This document shows positions 6,688 to 11,612 of a stretch of DNA of 11,612 nt, in pieces (within the stretch, counting starts at the first letter, position 1; the number at the start of each line of letters is the position of its first letter). Below the pieces are notes generated by a model. It worked only from the letters and a program-made list of their open reading frames with translations, was not told where the DNA came from and did no database searches. Source of the DNA: an uncultured Flavobacterium sp. (GTDB lineage Bacteria > Bacteroidota > Bacteroidia > Flavobacteriales > Flavobacteriaceae); NCBI RefSeq assembly GCF_946481155.1, contig NZ_CAMLMK010000084.1, positions 1-11,612 of the forward strand, read 5' to 3'. A program made the position numbers and the translations under genes.

Positions 6688-7950
6688 ATGACAAAGGAGT
6701 TTGTAGATGTCTTGGTAATTGGGGCTGGTCCTTCAGGCTGTGTTTCAGCATCTTACTTACACAATAACGGTACGAAAGTGAAAGTGGTTGAGAAAACAAA
6801 ATTCCCGCGTCTTGTAGTTGGCGAAAGTCTGATTCCGAGGGTTATGGATCATTTTGACGAGGCTGGATTATTCCCTGCTTTGGATGCCATGAACTTCGAA
6901 AAAAAATTGGGAGCTCGCTTTATTCGTGGGGAAGAAATCTGCGTCTTTGATTTCAGCAATAAGTTTTCAGAAGGCTGGGATTGGACCTGGCAGGTACCTA
7001 GAGCTGATTTTGACAATACCTTAGCTCAGGAAGTAATCCGAAAAGGCATTGACCTGGAATTTGAAAGCGAAGTTTTGGAGGTAAAATTTAACGGAAGCGA
7101 TTCTATTACAACAGTAAAAGATAAAGACGGCAATATCAAGGAAATCCATGCTAAATTCATCATCGATTCCAGCGGATACGGTCGTGTTTTACCAAGATTA
7201 TTAGATTTGGACACGCCTTCAAAATTAGACCCGCATTCTTCTATTTTTACCCATGTAAAAGACATCAACCGTCCGGAAGGCGAAGAAGGCACTTTGATTT
7301 CCTTTGACATTTTAGAGACCGAAGTTTGGTTATGGGTTATCCCATTCTCCAACGGAAATACAAGCTTAGGAGTGGTGGGACCGACAACCTTCATCAATTC
7401 CCTATCCGAAAATAAAGATAATGCGGAAGCTTTGAAAAATGCGATCCAGCTATCCGATTATTATATCAAACGTTTTGGCGGCGTTGAGTTTTTGTTCGAA
7501 CCGGTGAAACTGGAAAATTATTCGCGTTCGGTGAAGAAAATGTATGGTGATGGCTTTGCATTGACCGGGAACAGTTCTGAGTTTTTAGATCCGGTGTTCT
7601 CTTCCGGAGTGGCTTTTGCAACGGAATCCGGGATGTTATCTGCAAAACTGATCCACCGTCAGCTGAATGGCGAAAAAGTGGACTGGGAAGTCGAATTTAC
7701 GGAATACATGCGAAGAGGAATTGGGGTTTTCACTACTTACGTAAAAGAATGGTATACCGGAAACTTACAGACATTGTTCTTCCATCAGCCGGAAAACCCG
7801 GATGTGAAACGAAAAATCTGCGCGGTATTGGCCGGATATGTTTGGGATCAGGAAAATCCGTTTGTGAAAAAGCACGACAATGTAATCAGAAATATGGCGC
7901 ACTTACTTAATTTAGAGAAAGAGCAATCAATAAAAAACCCTGGTAACTAA
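6688..7950 (+). CDS. Flavin-dependent halogenase/monooxygenase-like protein
   Basis: A 420-residue FAD enzyme of the tryptophan-halogenase/p-hydroxybenzoate-hydroxylase superfamily. It shows the N-terminal dinucleotide motif IGAGPSG (11-17), GESLIP (45-50), K73 in KKLGARF (a lysine placed like the halogenase catalytic lysine), W-L-W-V-I-P at 214-219 (the WxWxIP halogenase motif), and F299-x2-P302-x2-S305-x-G307 near the second FAD segment. Together these favour a true halogenase or a very close relative over a simple hydroxylase. Some flexirubins are chlorinated on the aryl ring, so a ring-modifying role on a coumaroyl or polyene substrate, perhaps carrier-bound, is plausible but inferred. 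I start at the ATG at 6688 because 43 extra upstream codons are low-complexity, cross the promoter region and lack homology. It is divergent from the ammonia-lyase. Confidence 0.85.
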   Translation: MTKEFVDVLVIGAGPSGCVSASYLHNNGTKVKVVEKTKFPRLVVGESLIPRVMDHFDEAGLFPALDAMNFEKKLGARFIRGEEICVFDFSNKFSEGWDWTWQVPRADFDNTLAQEVIRKGIDLEFESEVLEVKFNGSDSITTVKDKDGNIKEIHAKFIIDSSGYGRVLPRLLDLDTPSKLDPHSSIFTHVKDINRPEGEEGTLISFDILETEVWLWVIPFSNGNTSLGVVGPTTFINSLSENKDNAEALKNAIQLSDYYIKRFGGVEFLFEPVKLENYSRSVKKMYGDGFALTGNSSEFLDPVFSSGVAFATESGMLSAKLIHRQLNGEKVDWEVEFTEYMRRGIGVFTTYVKEWYTGNLQTLFFHQPENPDVKRKICAVLAGYVWDQENPFVKKHDNVIRNMAHLLNLEKEQSIKNPGN

Positions 7951-7960
7951 CCAGGGTTTT
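7934..7960. terminator. Bidirectional intrinsic terminator between convergent genes
   Basis: CCCTGGT (7938-7944) pairs perfectly with ACCAGGG (7950-7956) around a 5-base loop, flanked by AAAA on the left and TTTT on the right, so it can work in both directions. It sits between the convergent halogenase-like gene and the secreted-protein gene. The stop codon of the halogenase-like gene (7948-7950) lies inside the loop and the start of the right arm. Confidence 0.85.
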
Positions 7961-7962
7961 CG

Positions 7963-8544
7963 TTATAAAAATCTTTTCAGCTGAATGACCATGTTTTTAG
8001 CCAACTTCTCATAGGCGCCGGCCATTCTTTCACCTCTATGACCATTGTATTGGTTATCTTCAAGTCCGATTGATCTTTCAAATTGCAACGATGCCACTAT
8101 ATTTTTCGGATTTTCCGTTTCGGATATCGTAATTATCGCAGTTATTTTGGCGGGTTCAACGACATAACCGGGATATACCCATACTGTTTTTACGTTCATG
8201 GTATATTTTACCTCTTTATCCTTTACCAACTTGATTTCTCCTTTAGGAAAGCGCTTATTAAAATAAGCTATAAATTGGGGTTCATATCTGTTTTCCCTAT
8301 CAGAAAACCATTCTTCCCTAAATTTTTCTGCTTTGCCATCAACATTTTTTCTTTTTTCCATTTTATCATTCAGAAACTCTTCTTCGGTTTCATATCCATG
8401 AACTTTCATGTTGGAATAATCAAAAGTAATATTGTATTCTGTTATTCCTTTTAGGTTTTTTAAATCCCCTTCCAAAATGTCAAATCGCTGTGCCGATGCC
8501 AGGCAGGATAAAAAAAGTGTCAAAAAAAGAAGTATTTGTTTCAT
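7963..8544 (-). CDS. Small secreted protein of unknown function
   Basis: A 193-residue protein that I do not recognise. The N-terminus is a signal peptide (MKQILLFLTLFLSCLASA, likely cleavage before Q19). The mature part is charged and rich in Lys and Glu. It has an FDILEGDLKNLKGI segment, then a strand-rich middle (YTMNVKTVWVYPGYVVEP, ITAIITIS), which resembles small periplasmic lipoprotein-like beta proteins. The cysteine in the signal region does not make a good lipobox. An upstream in-frame ATG at 8562 would add six residues and overlap pth by 11 bases; the chosen ATG at 8544 puts the basic residue right at the start of the signal peptide. It follows pth by 7 bases and is probably co-transcribed, ending at the shared terminator. 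Confidence 0.75.
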   Translation of the reverse strand: MKQILLFLTLFLSCLASAQRFDILEGDLKNLKGITEYNITFDYSNMKVHGYETEEEFLNDKMEKRKNVDGKAEKFREEWFSDRENRYEPQFIAYFNKRFPKGEIKLVKDKEVKYTMNVKTVWVYPGYVVEPAKITAIITISETENPKNIVASLQFERSIGLEDNQYNGHRGERMAGAYEKLAKNMVIQLKRFL

Positions 8545-8551
8545 AACGCTA

Positions 8552-9223
8552 TTATTTTCCATTATACTCGCTCATCGTATTTCCCAGACCGGCCAGCGCA
8601 AAAGATTTCACTGCTTCCACGGCCATATCCAGGCGCTCCGGAAGTTTCGCTTTTTCCTGTTCATCCCATTCCCCTAAAACGTAATCGACCTGCTTCCCTT
8701 TTTTGAATTCGTCGCTGATTCCGAAACGAAAACGTGGATAATCCGCTGAATTTAAGATATTTTGGATGCTTTTTAGTCCGTTGTGTCCGCCATCGCTTCC
8801 TTTAGGCTTGATGCGGATGGTTCCGAAGGGCAGGTTTAGGTCGTCAGTGATGACCAATACGTTTTCCTTGGCGATTTTTTCCTTTTCCATCCAGTACTGC
8901 AGTGCTTTCCCGCTCAGGTTCATATAGGTATTGGGCTTTAATAATAAAAGCGTTCTTCCTTTGATTTTATATTCGGTTAGTGACCCTAGCTTTACGGTTT
9001 CGAAAGACAGACTTTCCTGTTTTGCCAGGTGATCTACGACTTTGAATCCTATGTTGTGACGGGTGTTGACGTATTCGGCGCCGATGTTTCCTAATCCTAC
9101 TATTAAAAACTTTTTACTCACTTCGTTTATATTATTTTGTGGCGTTTGCAGCATCTCCGATTTCATGGGATCGATATCTGTAACGGATGTTTCTTTTTTA
9201 AAGAATTGTGTTAGCCATTTCAT
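8552..9223 (-). CDS. pth: Peptidyl-tRNA hydrolase
   Basis: Cytoplasmic enzyme that frees tRNA from peptidyl-tRNAs dropped by ribosomes. The Pth fold begins at about residue 38 with FLIVGLGNIG (N46). The catalytic histidine is H56 in NTRHNIGF. Substrate-binding residues N102 (TYMNLSG), D127 (ITDDLNLP) and N148 (GGHNGL) are all present. The core is of normal length, but there is a 37-residue N-terminal extension starting MKWLTQFFKK. I recall similar extensions in flavobacterial Pth, but M20 (ATG at 9166) is an alternative start, made relevant by the promoter lying very close to 9223. The downstream secreted-protein gene follows closely. Confidence 0.95.
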   Translation of the reverse strand: MKWLTQFFKKETSVTDIDPMKSEMLQTPQNNINEVSKKFLIVGLGNIGAEYVNTRHNIGFKVVDHLAKQESLSFETVKLGSLTEYKIKGRTLLLLKPNTYMNLSGKALQYWMEKEKIAKENVLVITDDLNLPFGTIRIKPKGSDGGHNGLKSIQNILNSADYPRFRFGISDEFKKGKQVDYVLGEWDEQEKAKLPERLDMAVEAVKSFALAGLGNTMSEYNGK

Positions 9224-9227
9224 TTGG

Positions 9228-9259
9228 CAAAAGTAATGTAATTTAAAAACCTTTCCAAA
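9228..9259 (-). promoter_or_regulatory. Strong Bacteroidota-type promoter for pth
   Basis: Reading the minus strand, TTTG at 9259-9256 is followed after 20 bases by TACTTTTG at 9235-9228. This matches the -33 TTTG and -7 TAnnTTTG consensus with spacing in the usual 17-23 range. Only four bases (CCAA) separate the -7 box from the ATG at 9223, so transcription should begin at or next to the start codon. Confidence 0.65.
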
Positions 9260-9281
9260 AATGCATTGCCGCCCACTTCAT

Positions 9282-9342
9282 AGCCCCGATGGGAGCGGCA
9301 GCTTCGCAGCAAAGCGAAGAACTACAGCGGACAGCGGGAATT
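9282..9342. repeat. REP-like intergenic block with central hairpin
   Basis: The block opens with AGCCCCGATGGGAGCGGCA and closes with ACAGCGGACAGCGGGAATT. Between them CTTCGC (9302-9307) pairs with GCGAAG (9314-9319) around six bases. From memory, very similar end sequences with variable central hairpins recur between genes in Flavobacterium. Whether it is mobile, structural RNA or a terminator-like element is not clear from one copy. Confidence 0.5.
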
Positions 9343-9400
9343 ACCACCACCGATAAAGCTTTAACCATCCGCTTCAAAAAATCAGTAAAAAATAAACTAA

Positions 9401-9450
9401 AATTCGTGCATTCGTGACTGGAAAAATCAAATGCCGCGAATGCACGAATT
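9401..9450. repeat. 14-base inverted repeat
   Basis: AATTCGTGCATTCG (9401-9414) and CGAATGCACGAATT (9437-9450) are exact reverse complements with a 22-base spacer. The AATTCGTG word is, as I recall, common in dispersed flavobacterial palindromes. It lacks a following T run, so it is not an obvious terminator. Confidence 0.7.
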
Positions 9451-9540
9451 AAAAATAAATTAACTATAGCTCTTGAACAACTTTCACCTGTGGTAAACCC
9501 ACATGGGTTGAGCGCAAAAAACCACCCCACCCTTCGAGCA

Positions 9541-9557
9541 CCCCTCCGGAGGAGGGG
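9541..9557. repeat. GC-rich palindrome CCCCTCC/GGAGGGG
   Basis: CCCCTCC (9541-9547) pairs with GGAGGGG (9551-9557) around a GGA loop. It is a stable hairpin just beyond the rplY terminator and resembles short palindromes dispersed in Bacteroidota genomes. Confidence 0.6.
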
Positions 9558-9560
9558 AAT

Positions 9561-9587
9561 AAAAAAAGTCCCGAATAAATCGGGACT
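9561..9587 (-). terminator. Intrinsic terminator of the prs-rplY transcript
   Basis: On the minus strand AGTCCCGA (9587-9580) pairs exactly with TCGGGACT (9574-9567) around a 5-base loop and is followed by six T residues (9566-9561). It begins 24 bases after the rplY stop. Confidence 0.87.
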
Positions 9588-9611
9588 CTTTGGTATGAAT
9601 AGATCGAAAAA

Positions 9612-10220
9612 TTATTTTTTCTTTCCTTTTGCACCTTTTTCTGCTTTTGCAGCTTCCTGAGCAGCTTTCATTGCAGCACGTGAGATTCTTACCTGTGCAA
9701 CAACAGTGTTGTCCGGGTGTAATAATCTGAAGTTGTTTGTAGGGATTTTAGTCACATACAATTTGTTACCCATTTCTAAAGGCGTGATATCAGCCTCTAC
9801 GAAGTCAGGTAGGTTAGCAGGTAAAGCTCTTACTTTAAGTTTACGTTGGTTAAGACGTAAAACACCTCCTAAAAGTACACCTGGAGACGTTCCTACTACT
9901 TTCACAGGAACTTCCATTGTGATTTCTTTGTCATCATGTAACTGATAGAAATCGATGTGTAAAATTTTGTCAGACACCGGGTGAACCTGGATGTCCTGAA
10001 GAATAGCCTGGTAAGATTTTCCACCTTCCAATTCAACTACAACAGTGTGTACGTTTGGAGTGTAAACCAAGTTTTTGAATGCTTTTTCTTCAGCTGAAAA
10101 ATGTACTGGTTGATCTCCTCCGTATAACACGCAAGGAACCATTCCAGCATTACGTACCGCTTTCGTTGAAGCCTTTCCTACGCTTTCTCTTTCTGATCCT
10201 TTAATCGTAATTGATTTCAT
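9612..10220 (-). CDS. rplY: 50S ribosomal protein L25/general stress protein Ctc
   Basis: A 202-residue two-domain L25 (TL5/CTC type) that binds 5S rRNA in the large ribosomal subunit. The N-terminal 5S-binding domain covers about residues 1-93 and contains [24 protein letters not shown] and IDFYQL near its end. The C-terminal beta domain spans about 95-185 and includes [12 protein letters not shown] and a [13 protein letters not shown] segment. The last 20 or so residues are a Lys/Ala-rich tail, as is common in Bacteroidota. The gene follows prs by 28 bases on the same strand, the classic prs-rplY(ctc) arrangement, and is closed by the hairpin terminator at 9561-9587. Confidence 0.96.
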   Translation of the reverse strand: MKSITIKGSERESVGKASTKAVRNAGMVPCVLYGGDQPVHFSAEEKAFKNLVYTPNVHTVVVELEGGKSYQAILQDIQVHPVSDKILHIDFYQLHDDKEITMEVPVKVVGTSPGVLLGGVLRLNQRKLKVRALPANLPDFVEADITPLEMGNKLYVTKIPTNNFRLLHPDNTVVAQVRISRAAMKAAQEAAKAEKGAKGKKK

Positions 10221-10248
10221 TTGAACTATTTAAAAAATTAATAAAATA

Positions 10249-11190
10249 CTAAACTATAAACTTACCGCTGATCGAGTTGTTGTTTTGTACCATATGCATT
10301 ACTTCTGCAAATAATGGTGCGCAACTTATCGCTCTGATCTTATTACTTTCCTTTTTAAGAGGAATTGAATCGGTAACAATCAACTCGGTAATTTTCGAGC
10401 TTTCAATCTTTTCATATGCCCCGCCTGACAGGATCGCATGCGTACAAATCGCTCTCACGCTCAACGCACCTCTTTCCATCATCATGTCGGCTGCTTTTGC
10501 CAATGTGCCTCCGGTGTCGATCATGTCGTCCACCAAAATCACGTTTCTTCCCCTTACATCTCCGATCAGCTCCATGGTATCGATCACGTTGGCTGCTTTT
10601 CTTTGTTTGTAACAGATAACTACATCTGATTCCAGGAACTTAGAATACGCATACGCTCTTTTCGAACCTCCCATATCCGGTGATGCGATGGTTAAATTCT
10701 CTAAATTTAAGCTTCTCACATACGGTAAGAAAATGGTTGACGCGAACAGGTGGTCTACCGGTTTCTCGAAGAAACCCTGAATCTGATCGGCGTGTAAATC
10801 CATCGTCATGATTCGGGTTGCTCCTGCTGTTTCCAGCAATTTCGCTACCAGTTTCGCCCCTATCGGCACTCTTGGCTTGTCTTTTCTGTCCTGACGGGCC
10901 CATCCGAAATAAGGGATTACTGCGGTTATGTGTCGGGCCGAAGCTCTCTTAGCAGCGTCGATCATTAACAAAAGCTCCATCAGATTGTCGGCGCTTGGAA
11001 ATGTCGAGCAAACTAAAAACACGCGCAATCCGCGGATTGACTCTTCAAAAGACGGCTGAAACTCGCCATCACTATATTTAGAGAACGTTACCTTGCCCAG
11101 CTCCACACCGTAGTGTTCAGCGATTCTCTCAGCAAGATAGACACTTTGAGAGCATGCAAATATCTTTGCTTCCGGTTCAATGTGTGACAT
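10249..11190 (-). CDS. prs: Ribose-phosphate pyrophosphokinase (PRPP synthetase)
   Basis: A 313-residue enzyme that makes 5-phosphoribosyl 1-pyrophosphate from ribose 5-phosphate and ATP, feeding purine, pyrimidine, NAD, His and Trp synthesis. Family landmarks are all visible: the ATP-binding PYFGWARQDRKDKPR (93-107), the metal and substrate segment DLHADQIQGFF (131-141), the K177/R178 pair in the flexible region after SPDMGG, and the PRPP-binding loop VDDMIDTGGT (220-229). The length is normal. It heads a two-gene unit with rplY and its start at 11190 lies downstream of a -7-like box. Confidence 0.97.
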   Translation of the reverse strand: MSHIEPEAKIFACSQSVYLAERIAEHYGVELGKVTFSKYSDGEFQPSFEESIRGLRVFLVCSTFPSADNLMELLLMIDAAKRASARHITAVIPYFGWARQDRKDKPRVPIGAKLVAKLLETAGATRIMTMDLHADQIQGFFEKPVDHLFASTIFLPYVRSLNLENLTIASPDMGGSKRAYAYSKFLESDVVICYKQRKAANVIDTMELIGDVRGRNVILVDDMIDTGGTLAKAADMMMERGALSVRAICTHAILSGGAYEKIESSKITELIVTDSIPLKKESNKIRAISCAPLFAEVMHMVQNNNSISGKFIV

Positions 11191-11241
11191 TTTAATTCGT
11201 TGTTATGTAGTTAGTTAGTGTTGTGTCGCGTAAACGAGGTG

Positions 11242-11249
11242 CAAATTTA
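11242..11249 (-). promoter_or_regulatory. Possible -7 box for prs
   Basis: The minus strand reads TAAATTTG, matching TAnnTTTG, 51 bases before the prs ATG. The predicted leader is about 45 bases. No good -33 element is seen at 17-23 bases; a TTG lies only 11 bases upstream. Confidence 0.45.
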
Positions 11250-11315
11250 GAAATTAAATTCAACTCTGAAAGCATATTTTTAAGTTATTTTTTTATTATT
11301 TGTTGAAAATTTATT

Positions 11316-11323
11316 TACATTTG
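11316..11323 (+). promoter_or_regulatory. Possible -7 box for the tRNA-Leu transcript
   Basis: TACATTTG matches TAnnTTTG, with TTTG at 11299-11302 only 13 bases upstream. A T-rich tract precedes it. The predicted start is near 11330, about 200 bases before the tRNA, so the primary transcript would include both tandem repeat units. The same TTTACATTTG string occurs before the halogenase-like gene. Confidence 0.45.
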
Positions 11324-11403
11324 CACCCACAAATTGAAACAATCAATTGTTCAAACGATTACTGTTTTAGGGTTTTTCTCTAAAATCTTACTTGTTTTGA
11401 ATT

Positions 11404-11531
11404 GCCCGGATAGCTTAGTTTTAATTAATTTTTTATAAAAATTAGAAATAAACATCCGAAGCAGAAACGCCCGGATGGTATAACTTTAATTAATTTTTCA
11501 TAAAAATTAGAAGTAAACATCCAATCCATTT
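11404..11531 (+). repeat. Two tandem units carrying the tRNA 5' end sequence
   Basis: Unit 1 (11404-11468, 65 bases) and unit 2 (11469-11531, 63 bases) are imperfect copies. Each starts with GCCCGGAT, which is also the first eight bases of the tRNA-Leu at 11532; unit 2 shares ten. Each contains TAATTTTT and AAAAATTA separated by three bases (11426-11444 and 11491-11509), an 8-base A/T hairpin, followed by a TAAACATCC word. The start of unit 1, GCCCGGATAGCTTAGTT, also looks like the acceptor and D-arm start of a different tRNA. Confidence 0.75.
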
Positions 11532-11612
11532 GCCCGGATGGCGGAATTGGTAGACGCGCACGACTCAAACTCGTGTACTTAGGTGTGTGGGTTCGATTCC
11601 CACTCCGGGTAC
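11532..11612 (+). tRNA. tRNA-Leu (anticodon CAA), 3' end at window edge
   Basis: A full cloverleaf can be drawn. The acceptor stem GCCCGGA (11532-11538) pairs with TCCGGGT (11604-11610), with a G-T pair at 1-72. The D stem is GCG/CGC, and the anticodon stem CACGA/TCGTG holds loop CTCAAAC with CAA at 11566-11568. An 11-base variable arm is of class II size, and the T stem GTGGG/CCCAC carries loop TTCGATT. The discriminator base is A at 11611, and the final C may be the first base of an encoded or added CCA end. It reads the TTG leucine codon. Confidence 0.93.

Larger units (their letters stand above)
9260..9560. other. Gene-free stretch between pth promoter and rplY terminator
   Basis: About 300 bases without a credible gene. 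An open frame of 95 codons on the minus strand (9243-9530) runs through the repeat blocks and has no recognisable motif. The stretch holds a GC-rich REP-like block, a 14-base inverted repeat, an AACCCA/TGGGTT hairpin (9496-9509) and a CCCCTCC/GGAGGGG palindrome. It appears to be an accumulation site for dispersed flavobacterial repeats. Confidence 0.6.

Noticed and set aside
9243..9530. Minus-strand open frame of 95 codons in the gap before pth
   Set aside because: It crosses three repeat blocks, has no recognisable motif or signal, and lies over the pth promoter; it is most likely chance.
11365..11385. Weak hairpin TTTTAG/CTAAAA in the tRNA leader
   Set aside because: Only six mostly A/T pairs around a nine-base loop; expected by chance in this composition.
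11404..11612. Repeats at the tRNA as an integrase attachment site
   Set aside because: Integrative elements usually duplicate the 3' part of a tRNA gene, whereas here only the 5' end is repeated, and no integrase gene is seen.

Overview
The window reads as chromosomal DNA from a member of the Bacteroidota, most probably Flavobacterium or a close relative. The evidence is the A/T-rich, Shine-Dalgarno-poor starts, the TAnnTTTG-type -7 boxes, the protein families present (a flavobacterial-style ammonia-lyase, and Pth with an N-terminal extension), and intergenic repeats of a kind I recall from flavobacterial genomes. The assignment is from recognition, not from a search.

Positions 1-6568 are a minus-strand run of seven genes that looks like one arm of an aryl-polyene (flexirubin-type pigment) cluster. 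In transcription order they are: a tyrosine/phenylalanine ammonia-lyase-type enzyme (starter unit), a secreted WG-repeat protein, a FabG-like ketoreductase, a FabF-like ketosynthase, an acyl carrier protein, an LpxL/HtrB-like acyltransferase, and a phytoene-desaturase/RetSat-like FAD oxidoreductase cut by the left edge. Gaps are 4-73 bases with no obvious terminator, so one operon is likely. It should continue to the left, where the chain-length factor, dehydratase, and further pigment genes would be expected. A flavin-dependent halogenase/monooxygenase-like gene (6688-7950, plus strand) is transcribed divergently from the lyase across a 119-base region with a -7-like box on each strand. It ends in a hairpin that overlaps its own stop codon.

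From 7963 rightward the content is mainly housekeeping: a small secreted protein of unknown function adjoining pth (peptidyl-tRNA hydrolase), then a 388-base gene-free stretch with several dispersed-repeat-like blocks and a terminator, then rplY (ribosomal protein L25/Ctc) and prs (PRPP synthetase). Both pairs are on the minus strand.

The right end (11191-11612) is a divergent promoter region and a tRNA-Leu(CAA) at the very edge. The tRNA is preceded by two tandem units of about 64 bases, each starting with a copy of the tRNA's first 8-10 bases.

Functionally, the left half probably makes a hydroxycinnamoyl-ACP-primed polyene chain that is elongated, reduced, oxidised or possibly halogenated, and acylated, giving a yellow-orange membrane pigment. 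I see no CRISPR array, insertion sequence or phage gene. The least explained features are the WG protein inside the pigment operon, the repeat-dense gap before pth, the near-leaderless pth promoter, and the tRNA-start repeats.
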